Assembly: GCA_947498055.1 (NCBI GenBank)
Contig: CANMJA010000010.1
Coordinates: 1 to 64,000 of the forward strand
DNA length: 64,000 nucleotides
Direction: 5' to 3'
Source of the DNA: an uncultured Tenacibaculum sp.
Lineage (GTDB): Bacteria > Bacteroidota > Bacteroidia > Flavobacteriales > Flavobacteriaceae
Below the pieces are notes generated by a model that was not told where the DNA came from, did not search any database, and saw nothing but the letters and a program-made list of their open reading frames with translations. This document shows, piece by piece, positions 10,366 through 19,715 of the stretch. How positions within the stretch are numbered: the first letter of the stretch is position 1; each line of letters opens with the position of its first letter. The position numbers and the translations under genes were made by a program.

Positions 10366-12114
10366 ATGAGAAATCTAAAAAAAATAAGTTTATTTTCACT
10401 ATTAATTATAATAGTATCTTTAGGAAGTTGTGATGAAGGAGAATTCTTAACAGAAGTTAATCCAAATGCTGTTACAGAAGATACTTTCTGGAAAACACAA
10501 GAACAATTTAATACAGCTTTAACCACTGTATATGGGGCTTTACAATTTCAATCTATTAGTGGAGGATTATTAGGTCATCAAATGGTTCGAGGAGATATTG
10601 CAGGTACAGAACCATGGTATAGAAATTTACAATTCAGAAATTTAACTTTTAATGATGGTACTTTTTATGTAACTGATAAATGGAACGAATTATATATTGG
10701 AGTATTTAGAGCGAATCAAGTTATTAATCAACTTCAATCAGCAGACCCAAGTATCGTGTTCACTGGAAAAAGTAAAGTAGAAATGGAAGCACAGGCAAGA
10801 TTTCTTAGAGCTTTCTTTTATTTTCAAATAGCTCATACTTATGGAAAAGGTATTATTCATACGACAGTTCCTGCTGTTGGTGAGTTTAATAAAGATTTAT
10901 CAACTATCCAAGAAATAACAGAAACAGTTATCAAGCCTGATTTAGAATTTGCGAAAACAAATTTACCTCAGTCATGGTCTGATAGTGATATAGGAAGAGT
11001 TACATGGGGAGCTGCAACATCTTTATTAGGTAAAGTGTATTTATACGAAAAGGATTGGTCTATGGCATCTCAAAACTTCAAACAGGTGATTAATTCTGAG
11101 CTTTACTCACTAACTTCAGATATTATGGATAATTTTAGGCATGATACTGAATTTAATTCAGAATCTATCTTTGAAGTAGCTTATAATGATGAGTTAGCTC
11201 CTGGTATTGGAGGTGGAGCTGTAGATGATTTTCCTTCAGGAAGTGGAGCAGAAGCATCGACATTATCTGCTGAAGTTGGACAGTTGAGTTTTAATGCTTT
11301 TAATACTGTATTAGCTTCTTATTATTTACACGAAATGCTGATTAATGATGTTATTGATGCTGGTAACCCTATTAATACAGGAGAAAACACACAGTCTAGA
11401 AGATTAACTGCTACCATAGCGCCTAGGAATGGAGAAGGAGATTATTATAAGCTTCCTTTAGGAGATAGACCAGGATGGGGATTTGGCCAAAGTGCATATG
11501 TTAAAAAACATTCTAATTGGTATCACAAGACTCAAGAGGAGTCAGTAGAATTTAGCGGAAGATCAGGTATTAATTTTAGGCATATTAGACTTGCAGATAT
11601 TTACTTAATGTATGCAGAATCTGTACTTGAATTAAATGGTGATGTTACTACTGCTATTACCTATATTGATAAGGTAAGAGAAAGAGCAGGAGTAATTACT
11701 TTAGATAAGTACATGACAGATAACGCTGGTATGTTTCCTCAATTGCACGTAAGTAAGCAAATTCATGGTAATCTGCCAATGGTTTCTCCTAGCGTAGAAA
11801 ATGTAATGACACATTTACGAAGAGTTGAAAGACCATCTGAACTTTGTTTTGAAGGGCATAGATGGAACGATTTAGTAAGATGGGGAATAGTATCTGATGT
11901 ATTTACAGAATTAGCAGCAGACGAGGCTTGGAGAGAGTCAAATAAGGAGAGTGTTTTAAAGATTAATGATGGAGGTATAGCTCCTTTGTTTATTATTGAG
12001 AGAATTAGACCAGATTTTACTGTTGCTAATGGGTCTTACACTTCTAGTCAACATGATTATTTTCCAATTCCAACAGGTGAAGTACAAACAAATGGTAATC
12101 TTATAACTAACTAA
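10366..12114 (+). CDS. SusD-like surface glycan-binding lipoprotein
   Basis: 582 residues with a lipoprotein signal (lipobox SLGSC, cysteine about residue 22) and the RagB/SusD architecture: N-terminal FLTEVNPNAVTEDTFWKT, helical TPR-like core (RAFFYFQIAHTYG) and the C-terminal family signature HLRRVERPSELCFEGHRWNDLVRW. SusD proteins cap the SusC barrel and bind the incoming glycan at the cell surface. It sits 12 bases after susC and 7 bases before the PKD lipoprotein, so one transcript is likely. Confidence 0.92.
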   Translation: MRNLKKISLFSLLIIIVSLGSCDEGEFLTEVNPNAVTEDTFWKTQEQFNTALTTVYGALQFQSISGGLLGHQMVRGDIAGTEPWYRNLQFRNLTFNDGTFYVTDKWNELYIGVFRANQVINQLQSADPSIVFTGKSKVEMEAQARFLRAFFYFQIAHTYGKGIIHTTVPAVGEFNKDLSTIQEITETVIKPDLEFAKTNLPQSWSDSDIGRVTWGAATSLLGKVYLYEKDWSMASQNFKQVINSELYSLTSDIMDNFRHDTEFNSESIFEVAYNDELAPGIGGGAVDDFPSGSGAEASTLSAEVGQLSFNAFNTVLASYYLHEMLINDVIDAGNPINTGENTQSRRLTATIAPRNGEGDYYKLPLGDRPGWGFGQSAYVKKHSNWYHKTQEESVEFSGRSGINFRHIRLADIYLMYAESVLELNGDVTTAITYIDKVRERAGVITLDKYMTDNAGMFPQLHVSKQIHGNLPMVSPSVENVMTHLRRVERPSELCFEGHRWNDLVRWGIVSDVFTELAADEAWRESNKESVLKINDGGIAPLFIIERIRPDFTVANGSYTSSQHDYFPIPTGEVQTNGNLITN

Positions 12115-12121
12115 GAATATA

Positions 12122-13687
12122 ATGAAAAAAATTAAATTCAAAAAAATTATCCCTCTAGTAATAGTTTCATTAGCTGTTTTTGTACAGTGTGATAAAGAGG
12201 AAACTACATTGATAGAGCCTAATGTAAGAGCTGTTTTTACATCAGAAATGAACTTTGAAAATAAAATTAATGTAAACCAAGATATTGATTTTGGAGATGC
12301 TTCGGCTGGTGTTGTTTCAAGAACTTGGACTTTTCCTGATAATGTTGTAAATATAGATAAATCAGAAAATAATACAACTTCAACAAGTAAAATTGTAAAA
12401 GCTTTTTTCAATCGTCCTGGAACTTATAATGTAAATTTAAGCCAAACATTTAAAGGAGAGGTTTTTAATAAGAATGGATCTACTGGTTCAAATACTGCTG
12501 ATACAACTATAGTTGTTCGTGTTTTACCTGAAGTTAATATCAATTTAACTGCTAATTATTTAAATAATGATGGTACTTTAGGAGCTGCACTTAATATGGT
12601 TGATAATGCTGAAAATGAGGTGTTAGCTAGTAAGAAGATACGTTTTTCTTATACAACTACTGGTGAGCCAGATAATTTTGATTGGACTTTTGAAGGAGCA
12701 TCACCAGATACTTTTGATGGAGATGCACCTGATGTTGATGTTACTTACAGAAGTTTAGGGACACATGATTTAAAATTTATAGCTAATAGACAGCGTCCTT
12801 TAGGTGGAGATACTATTAGTATCAAGAATTTAATTAAAGTAATACCTTCTAGTGAGCCTGTTACTTTAGAAGCTGTTAATGAAAATAAAGGAAAGATTGG
12901 TCTTGAATTTAGTAGAGACATGGATCCTTCATCAGCTGACCCAAATAATTTCACTATAAGTTTAGAGAATAAAGGAGTGGCAATTCCTGTAAGTATTTCA
13001 GATATTGATGTTGACCCTGATTCACCAAATATACTTTTAATAACTTTGAATGAAACCGTTTATAGAGATGACAAGGTGAATATATCATATAGACCAGGGT
13101 TTCTTTCAACATCAGATCAAGTAGCAGCAGATGCTTTTACTGATGTAGAAGTTGCTTTTGAAGCTGCGTCAAGAGTGAATGTTTTAGAGGCTCAAGATAT
13201 TGATCAAAGTTTTGAAAAAAGTAATGATATATTCAATGATTGGCCAGACCTAGGATGGGGAGGTATTTGGGAGAGATATACTCTTACTAATTCTACCATG
13301 GCTCATGAAGGTGCAAAAAGTGTTAAGGTCGAGTACAAATCAAATGGAGGTATGATTATTAAAAGTAATGGTGGTTTTGAAGTAGAAGATGGTAAATCAT
13401 ATGAATTAGGTGTTTGGATTTATATGGAAAGTTTAGGGAATAGTGATCCTAGTCAGTTTTTACCAGATCTTAGATTCTATACTGATGGAGCAGGTAGAGA
13501 GTTAGGAATCATCTTTTTTAATTCTACATTTCCTACAGGTAAATGGGTGTATCAGAACATAATATTTACATCTAATTTTACTGAGAGTGCAACTCTTTCT
13601 TTAAGAGGTTTTAATGAGTTTAATCCTGAATCATTAACGTTTTTTATGGATAATATAACCTTAAGAGAAGTACAATTAAGACCATAA
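12122..13687 (+). CDS. PKD-domain surface lipoprotein with C-terminal carbohydrate-binding-like domain (SusE/F position)
   Basis: 521 residues with lipobox VFVQC (cysteine about 23). Two PKD-like β-sandwich domains are visible (about 35-135, with the PGTYNVNLS motif, and about 150-240, with FDWTFEGASPDTF and GTHDLKF). A bacterial Ig-like segment follows (about 245-350, NKGKIGLEFSRDMDPSSADPN), then a C-terminal jelly-roll-like domain (about 360-515, containing MAHEGAKSVKVEY) resembling CBM4/9-type modules. It is the third gene of the susCD operon, the position of auxiliary surface glycan-binding proteins. No catalytic residues were recognised. Binding of agar oligosaccharides is inferred from position only. 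Confidence 0.75.
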   Translation: MKKIKFKKIIPLVIVSLAVFVQCDKEETTLIEPNVRAVFTSEMNFENKINVNQDIDFGDASAGVVSRTWTFPDNVVNIDKSENNTTSTSKIVKAFFNRPGTYNVNLSQTFKGEVFNKNGSTGSNTADTTIVVRVLPEVNINLTANYLNNDGTLGAALNMVDNAENEVLASKKIRFSYTTTGEPDNFDWTFEGASPDTFDGDAPDVDVTYRSLGTHDLKFIANRQRPLGGDTISIKNLIKVIPSSEPVTLEAVNENKGKIGLEFSRDMDPSSADPNNFTISLENKGVAIPVSISDIDVDPDSPNILLITLNETVYRDDKVNISYRPGFLSTSDQVAADAFTDVEVAFEAASRVNVLEAQDIDQSFEKSNDIFNDWPDLGWGGIWERYTLTNSTMAHEGAKSVKVEYKSNGGMIIKSNGGFEVEDGKSYELGVWIYMESLGNSDPSQFLPDLRFYTDGAGRELGIIFFNSTFPTGKWVYQNIIFTSNFTESATLSLRGFNEFNPESLTFFMDNITLREVQLRP

Positions 13688-13720
13688 GAATAGTTTTCAT
13701 TTTATAAATAATTTGATAAT

Positions 13721-13753
13721 AAAAACACAATGTTGTAATGACATTGTGTTTTT
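13721..13753. terminator. Strong hairpin terminator after the susCD operon
   Basis: A perfect 13-bp inverted repeat (13721-13733 with 13741-13753) with a 7-base loop. The A-run on one side and T-run on the other suit both the susCD operon and the convergent NUDIX-regulator gene. Confidence 0.8.
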
Positions 13754-13837
13754 TGTTATATAGAAAAGAGTGAAGTGTTTGCAGGCTGTTTGATGGTTTT
13801 TATAGAGATTCAGTTATCTGATGCTTTCGCTTTTTCT

Positions 13838-14533
13838 TTAAATTTCAAAATTAATACCTTTCGATAAAAGTTCACTATATTTTTCATTATCAAACTTGTA
13901 GTAAAAAGCTCCTTTTTTAGAACGAGTTTTATCTTTTTCTTCTAATTTAATAAGAACCCCAAAAGACAATACTTTTTTTCTAAAGTTTCTTGAGTCCATC
14001 TCTCTTTGGTATATGGCTTCATACAAACTTTGTAATTGTGGTATTGTAAATTTTTCTGGAAGTAATTCAAAACCTATAGGCTGGTATCTAGCTTTACGTC
14101 TTAGTCTAGATATTGCATCTTTTACCATTGTATTATGATCAAGAACTAAATTAGGAATCTCATCAAAAGGATACCACATTGCACCATACTTTTCAACTAA
14201 AACCTTATCATAATCTTCAATACGTATTAATGCATATTGCCCTACAGATATACATCTAAAACCTAAATCCCTATCCACAGTATTGTATGTTTTAAGTTCT
14301 TGCATAAAAACATTTTTTAAACCTGTAGTTTCTTCTAGAACTCTATTTGCAGCTTCAGATACATCTTCATTTAATTTTACAAAACTACCGATTAATGAAA
14401 ATTCTCCTTTATTGGGTTGTACTTTTCGCTTAAATATTAATAACTTAAGAACTCCTTCATCAAAACCAAAAATAATACAATCTGTAGCTATATACATTTT
14501 ATCATGCTCGTTGTAAAAATCGTTTTCCCACAT
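13838..14533 (-). CDS. NrtR/AraR-like regulator: Nudix-fold sensor plus winged helix
   Basis: 231 residues. The N-terminal half (about 10-150) has a Nudix fold, seen in TDCIIFGFDEGVLKLL and the Nudix-box region. The C-terminal half (about 155-231) is a winged-helix DNA-binding domain (FTIPQLQSLYEAIY, RNFRKKVLSFG). The Nudix box reads ANRVLEETTGL, where the catalytic pattern REUxEExGU would need E in place of V and of the first T. The active site is therefore degenerate and the domain is probably a ligand sensor. Relatives in Bacteroidota (AraR type) control pentose or hexose genes. It is transcribed divergently from galK across 120 bases, so control of galK-galE-galT is the obvious inference. 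Confidence 0.8.
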   Translation of the reverse strand: MWENDFYNEHDKMYIATDCIIFGFDEGVLKLLIFKRKVQPNKGEFSLIGSFVKLNEDVSEAANRVLEETTGLKNVFMQELKTYNTVDRDLGFRCISVGQYALIRIEDYDKVLVEKYGAMWYPFDEIPNLVLDHNTMVKDAISRLRRKARYQPIGFELLPEKFTIPQLQSLYEAIYQREMDSRNFRKKVLSFGVLIKLEEKDKTRSKKGAFYYKFDNEKYSELLSKGINFEI

Positions 14534-14653
14534 ATCTATATTATCAATTTAAAATTAGCATTTTCTTTACCTTCAAAAGTAGGTAAATTTATTTTTCAGC
14601 ATAATAAAAAATAATTTAAATAAAATAAATGTATTTTTTACGTTAATTATTTT

Positions 14654-15832
14654 TTGTCTATATTGCGTTATCAAAAACCTAATGTGAAAACACTTAATAA
14701 AAATTACTTTGACAATTTTAAAACAGAACTAACTGTTTTTTCTCCTGGTAGAATAAATTTTATTGGAGAGCATACTGATTATAACAATGGTTTTGTTTTA
14801 CCTACAGCTATTGATAAAAAGATTTTTTTTTCTTTTAAAAAAAATGAGTCTAAAAAACAATGTAATATTTATAGTAAAAATTACGATGCTTTTTTAACAA
14901 TAGATCTAGATAACGTTCTTCCTAGCGAAGAGGAGTGGGAGAATTATATACTTGGAGTTATTAAAGAGTTACAAAAGAGAAATGCTACTATTGAAGGGTT
15001 TGACTGTATAATAGAAAGTGAGCTTCCTATTGGTGCAGGTATAAGTTCTTCAGCAGCCTTAGAATGCGGAATTGCATTGGGCTTAAACTCTTTGTTTGAT
15101 TTGCAATTTCCTTCAGAAGAATTAATTAAGCTATCTAGAGATGCAGAACATAATTTTGTAGGAACAAAATGTGGTATCATGGATCAATTCGCAGTAGTAA
15201 TGAGTAAAGAGGAACATGCGCTTCTTTTAGATTGTGAATCATTACAATATGAATTAATTCCTGTAGATATTTACCCGTATAAAATATTATTATTGAATAC
15301 AAATATTTCTCATAATTTAGCTACTAGTGAGTATAATAAGAGAAGAGAAGAGTGTGAAGCAGGTATAGAAATTATTAAAAAGAAATACCCAGCTATAGAT
15401 TCTTTAAGAGAGGTAACATTTCCTATTTTAGAAGAGGTAAAATCCGATTTAAGCGCTACAGTTTACAATAGATGTAAATATGTGATTTCAGAAAATACTC
15501 GAGTTATAGAAGCGGTAGAGAAATTAAAAGAAGGAGATTTAAAATCTCTAGGAAAATTAATGTATCAGTCTCATGAAGGATTGAGAGATTTGTATAATGT
15601 AAGTTGCGCTGAATTAGATTTTTTAGTAGATTTTACACTAGATCATGAACAGATTTTAGGATCTCGTATGATGGGCGGAGGCTTTGGCGGATGTACCATC
15701 AATATAATACACAAAGATTATACAAAGAAATATATAGAAGAGGTTTCTTCTGCTTATAAAAAAGCTTTTCAAATAGATTTAACAGCTATAGAAGTAAATC
15801 CTAGTGGAGGTACTTATGTTGAGCGCCATTAA
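14654..15832 (+). CDS. galK: Galactokinase
   Basis: GHMP kinase that phosphorylates α-D-galactose to galactose 1-phosphate with ATP, the first committed Leloir step. Motifs: the galactokinase signature GRINFIGEHTDYNNG (about 35-49), the ATP-binding loop PIGAGISSSAALE (about 126-138) and the C-terminal MMGGGFGGCTINI. The start is uncertain. The frame opens at a TTG at 14654 (392 aa); a GTG at 14684 would give 382 aa and a more typical distance to the signature. There is no in-frame ATG before the signature. It is followed by galE after 10 bases, and transcribed divergently from the NUDIX regulator. Confidence 0.92.
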   Translation: MSILRYQKPNVKTLNKNYFDNFKTELTVFSPGRINFIGEHTDYNNGFVLPTAIDKKIFFSFKKNESKKQCNIYSKNYDAFLTIDLDNVLPSEEEWENYILGVIKELQKRNATIEGFDCIIESELPIGAGISSSAALECGIALGLNSLFDLQFPSEELIKLSRDAEHNFVGTKCGIMDQFAVVMSKEEHALLLDCESLQYELIPVDIYPYKILLLNTNISHNLATSEYNKRREECEAGIEIIKKKYPAIDSLREVTFPILEEVKSDLSATVYNRCKYVISENTRVIEAVEKLKEGDLKSLGKLMYQSHEGLRDLYNVSCAELDFLVDFTLDHEQILGSRMMGGGFGGCTINIIHKDYTKKYIEEVSSAYKKAFQIDLTAIEVNPSGGTYVERH

Positions 15833-15842
15833 ATAAAAATAT

Positions 15843-16871
15843 ATGTCACAAAAAATAATTGTTACTGGTGGTTGTGGTTACATAGGTTCTCATACTGTTG
15901 TAGAGCTGATATTGAATAATTTTGAGGTTGTTATTATCGATGATCTTTCTAATTCTAACAAAAAAACGTTAGAAAGGATAGAAAAAATAACAGGAAAATT
16001 ACCTTCTTTTGAATTTTTGGATCTAAAAAATGAAGAAGAAACAAAATCTGCGTTTAAAAAACATAAAGATGCTGTTGCTGTTATTCATTTTGCAGCATTT
16101 AAAGCTGTTGCAGAATCTGTAAAAAATCCATTAATGTATTACAAAAATAATTTGTTATCATTAATAAATACACTCGAATTTCAACTTGAACAAGGTATTA
16201 ATAATTTTATTTTTTCTTCTTCGGCTACGGTTTATGGAGTTCCTGAAGAGCTACCAATAACAGAGGAGAATGAGGTACAACGTCCTTTCTCTCCGTATGG
16301 AAACACAAAAAAAATTGCAGAAGAAGTATTAGAAGATCTTGTAAAAACAGCATCTAATTTATCTGCAATATCATTACGATACTTTAATCCTATTGGAGCA
16401 CATGAATCTGGTTTTTTAGGAGAGTTGCCTAACGGAACACCTAATAATTTAATGCCATACATTACACAAACGGCAGCAGGAATTAGAAAAGAATTACAAG
16501 TTTATGGAAATGATTATGATACGAAAGATGGAACTCCAATTAGAGATTATATTCATGTGGTAGATTTAGCAGAGGCTCACGTAAAAGCATTACAAAGATT
16601 ACTGAATAATGAGCAAAATAAACCCTTAGAAATTTATAATTTAGGAACAGGAAATGGATCTTCTGTTTTAGAAATTATTAAATCTTTTGAAAAAATAACT
16701 AATATTTCTTTAAATTATAAAATAGTAGAAAGAAGACCAGGAGATGTAGAAAAACTATATGCAAATACAGCATTAGCTAAAGATAAATTAAACTGGGAAT
16801 GTAAACGAGGAATTGATGAAATGATTGCATCTTCTTGGAAATGGGAAGAAAACTTAAAAAAAGAACAATAA
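15843..16871 (+). CDS. galE: UDP-glucose 4-epimerase
   Basis: 342-residue extended SDR. The NAD-binding GGCGYIGSHT lies at about 8-17, the catalytic serine region SSSATVYG at about 122, and the YxxxK pair in SPYGNTKKIAEE at about 149-153; C-terminal RRPGDVEKLYAN is typical of GalE. It interconverts UDP-galactose and UDP-glucose in the Leloir pathway. It lies between galK (10 bases) and galT (12 bases) in one operon. Confidence 0.93.
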   Translation: MSQKIIVTGGCGYIGSHTVVELILNNFEVVIIDDLSNSNKKTLERIEKITGKLPSFEFLDLKNEEETKSAFKKHKDAVAVIHFAAFKAVAESVKNPLMYYKNNLLSLINTLEFQLEQGINNFIFSSSATVYGVPEELPITEENEVQRPFSPYGNTKKIAEEVLEDLVKTASNLSAISLRYFNPIGAHESGFLGELPNGTPNNLMPYITQTAAGIRKELQVYGNDYDTKDGTPIRDYIHVVDLAEAHVKALQRLLNNEQNKPLEIYNLGTGNGSSVLEIIKSFEKITNISLNYKIVERRPGDVEKLYANTALAKDKLNWECKRGIDEMIASSWKWEENLKKEQ

Positions 16872-16883
16872 CATTAGAAAAAA

Positions 16884-17897
16884 ATGGATATTTTTAAAGA
16901 ACCTCATATTAGAAAAAATATTTTAACAGGTGAAGAAGTTTTAGTTTCTCCGCACAGAACGAAACGACCTTGGCAAGGTAAGGTAGAAGATCAAATTTTA
17001 CCTGTTACAAAAGAATATGATGAAACTTGTTATTTGTGTCCTGGAAACGAAAGAGCAAGTAAAGATGTTAATCCAAATTACACAGATACATTTGTTTTTA
17101 AAAACGATTACTCTGCTTTAAAAGAAGAAACAGAACCTGTTAATTATTCTAATGGTTTATTAGAAGCAAAAGGAGAAAAAGGAATTTGTAAGGTAGTTTG
17201 TTTTTCACCTAATCATTCGCTAACATTAGCAAAAATGCCTATTACTAGTATTGAAAAAGTAATAGATACTTGGCAGAATGAGTATAAAACATTATCTGAA
17301 ATTTCATATATAAATAACGTTCAAATTTTTGAAAATAGAGGGGATATTATGGGGTGTAGTAATCCACATCCACACGGACAAATATGGGCGCAAAAATCTA
17401 TTCCTACAGAAATTTCAAAAAAAACAACTAATTTTAAAGAATATTTTGCAGCAAATAACCAGACGCTTTTAGAGGCGTATTTACAACAAGAATTAACTTT
17501 AAATGAACGTATTGTTTACAGTAATGATAATTTTGTTGTTTTAGTTCCTTTTTGGGCAGTTTGGCCATTTGAAACTATGATAGTTCCTAAAAAAGCGCAT
17601 AAAAATATCTTGTCTATTTCTGAAAAAGAACGCACAGATTTTGCAGACGCAATAAAGAAAATCACAAGTATTTATAACAAAGTATTTAATGTGTCTTTTC
17701 CATATTCTTCTGGTATTCATCAATCTCCTACAAATGAAGAAGAGAATGCTGGTTGGCATTGGCATATGAGTTTTTATCCACCATTGTTAAGATCTGCTAC
17801 AGTGAAAAAATTTATGGTTGGTTATGAGATGTTTGCAATGCCTCAACGAGATATTACAGCTGAAAAAGCTGCTGAAATGCTTAAGAATCTAAACTAA
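16884..17897 (+). CDS. galT: Galactose-1-phosphate uridylyltransferase
   Basis: 337 residues of the GalT branch of the HIT superfamily. The active-site triad NPHPHGQIWA carries H162-P-H164, the second histidine being the uridylylated nucleophile by homology. Zinc-site cysteines appear in CYLCPGN near residues 50-56, and the C-terminal half has the HWHMSFYPP segment. It exchanges UMP between UDP-glucose and galactose 1-phosphate. It closes the galK-galE-galT block, 44 bases before the LacI regulator. Confidence 0.93.
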   Translation: MDIFKEPHIRKNILTGEEVLVSPHRTKRPWQGKVEDQILPVTKEYDETCYLCPGNERASKDVNPNYTDTFVFKNDYSALKEETEPVNYSNGLLEAKGEKGICKVVCFSPNHSLTLAKMPITSIEKVIDTWQNEYKTLSEISYINNVQIFENRGDIMGCSNPHPHGQIWAQKSIPTEISKKTTNFKEYFAANNQTLLEAYLQQELTLNERIVYSNDNFVVLVPFWAVWPFETMIVPKKAHKNILSISEKERTDFADAIKKITSIYNKVFNVSFPYSSGIHQSPTNEEENAGWHWHMSFYPPLLRSATVKKFMVGYEMFAMPQRDITAEKAAEMLKNLN

Positions 17898-17941
17898 GAT
17901 TTTGTAATAATAAATACTCTCTTAATTTAAAGACTCACGTT

Positions 17942-18952
17942 ATGCACAACCAAGTAACATTAAAAGACATCGCAAATATTTTAAATGTATCTGTTTCTAC
18001 GGTATCAAAAGCTATGAATGATAGCTTTGAAATTAGCGAGAAAACTAAAAATAATGTACTTAAAATAGCAAAATCTTTAAATTATATTCCAAATGATAGT
18101 GCTAGAAGCTTAAAATCTAATACTACAAAAAGAATTGGAGTTATTTTGCCCAATATAGAGAGTGATTTTTTTGCAAAAGTGATTAGAGCTATAGAGAATG
18201 AAGCTGCAAGAAAAAATTATAAGGTAATAATTTGTTTGTCAAACGATACCATAAAAAAAGAAGTAGAAGGGGTTTCCATTTTATTAAATGGAAGTGTCGA
18301 TGGAATTATTATTTCTCTTTCACAAGAAACGCAAGACTCTGAACAATACACGCATTTAGAGAGTTTTAATGAGAATAAATTACCGGTAGTAATGTTTGAT
18401 AGAGTGTGTGATGAAATTAATTGTGATAAAATTACTATTGATGATTTTGAAGCCACATGTGAAGCCACGAAATATCTGAATAAAACAGGTTGTAAAAACA
18501 TTGCTTTTTTATCTACTATTTACCAAACAAGTGTAGGAAAATTAAGGAAAGAAGGATATTTGAAAACTTTGGAAGAACTAGAGATAAAAGAGAATCTAAT
18601 TATTGAAATTCCTAGCTACAATAAATTTGATAGTATTTTAAAATCTTTTTTAAAGAAAAATAAGATTGATGCTTTAATTACTGCAGATCAGTTGTCAGCT
18701 ATTTGTTCTCTGAAAATTATTCAAGATTCAGGTTTTTCCATACCAAAAGATATTTCTGTTATTGGTTTTACTGATGGACTAATACCAAGTTATACAATTC
18801 CTTCGCTATCTATTATTAGCCAAAATGAAGAACAAATGGGGAAACAAGCTTTTACAACATTAATTGATAGAATAGAAAATAAAAATAAAGTAAAAGTATC
18901 TACGAATAAAGTTTTAAAAACAGATTTAATTAAAAGACAATCTACTAGATAA
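17942..18952 (+). CDS. LacI-family transcriptional regulator
   Basis: 336 residues. N-terminal LacI helix-turn-helix (TLKDIANILNVSVSTVSKAM, about 6-25), hinge region about 45-60, then a periplasmic-binding-protein-like sensor from IGVILPNIESDFF (about 63) to the C-terminus. It follows galT by 44 bases on the same strand and precedes the 763-base spacer before the anhydrogalactose operon. It could repress either set; an autoregulated galactose or AHG repressor is the inference. No convincing LacI-type 14-16 bp operator was identified. Confidence 0.88.
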   Translation: MHNQVTLKDIANILNVSVSTVSKAMNDSFEISEKTKNNVLKIAKSLNYIPNDSARSLKSNTTKRIGVILPNIESDFFAKVIRAIENEAARKNYKVIICLSNDTIKKEVEGVSILLNGSVDGIIISLSQETQDSEQYTHLESFNENKLPVVMFDRVCDEINCDKITIDDFEATCEATKYLNKTGCKNIAFLSTIYQTSVGKLRKEGYLKTLEELEIKENLIIEIPSYNKFDSILKSFLKKNKIDALITADQLSAICSLKIIQDSGFSIPKDISVIGFTDGLIPSYTIPSLSIISQNEEQMGKQAFTTLIDRIENKNKVKVSTNKVLKTDLIKRQSTR

Positions 18953-19715
18953 TTTTTCTAAAATTTATACTGTTTTACTCGTTAAATCAATACTCTTTTT
19001 TAAGGCTATTTATTGTTTTTAGAGTTCATTTTTAAAAGAGTATTTGATGTGTAATATTGGTGATTATTGTTTGTTTAAAAGTGTTTTTTTGTGATAAATT
19101 TAAAACTATAAAACTTATGTAAATCATACATAAATAAAAAAGTTATTGGTTGTTTAATTAGGGTGTTTTAATACTTGTATAAGTTTTTTTCTGTCAAAGA
19201 AACAACATTCAAATTGAGTCAAAATTGGAAAAAATAACACTGTTTTTTTATAAAAAACATTTTTCAATTTATTTTTAAATAAACAATTTTACTACCAAAA
19301 AACTTTTAAAAAAATATAAAGGAATGTTTTTTTTAAGAATATGTTAAATTGAAGTCGTAATAGTAGATGAAAAAATCTCAATTTTTAGTAAACAAGAAGA
19401 TAGAAATTAGTATTTTTAAACAAGAATTAAATTGTTTTATAAGAACTGTTTTATTGATGAAATAAAACAAAAATAAGAGGTAATACAATGGTTGGCAGAT
19501 GTATGTTGTTTTTTGCAAGTTTTCAAAAAATAGTAGTGTAAGCATCTGTAAAGTTTTTGTCTAGTGGGTTCGCCTACTGTTTATCTCTCTTTTAATCTAT
19601 TTTTAACTCAGCCATTTTAAGGCTGAAAACTAACACAGTTTTTTTGATATTTGTGTGTGGTTTTAAAGAAATAAGTAATTAATTTGAGTCAAAAGTAAAT
19701 CAAATTTTAAAGTAA
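18953..19715. other. 763-base leader/promoter region of the anhydrogalactose operon
   Basis: AT-rich region without an ORF. Visible elements: two copies of the 11-mer TTGAGTCAAAA (19214-19224 and 19684-19694); a short hairpin with a TTCG loop around 19563-19578; and a 6-bp stem with a 7-base loop at 19608-19626, followed about 12 bases later by a T-run. These suggest a structured leader or attenuator, but no known RNA family was recognised. Confidence 0.45.
19683..19693. promoter_or_regulatory. Candidate operator palindrome TTTGA-G-TCAAA
   Basis: A 5+1+5 palindrome 22 bases upstream of the Zn-dehydrogenase start. A near copy (ATTGAGTCAAA) is at 19213-19223. It is placed where a repressor would block the operon; LacI (17942-18952) is the nearest candidate regulator. 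Short and AT-rich, so chance is possible. Confidence 0.3.

Noticed and set aside
11956..12411. Minus-strand frame of 151 codons across the SusD/PKD lipoprotein boundary
   Set aside because: Overlaps two clear genes on the other strand, has no motif, and low-complexity composition.
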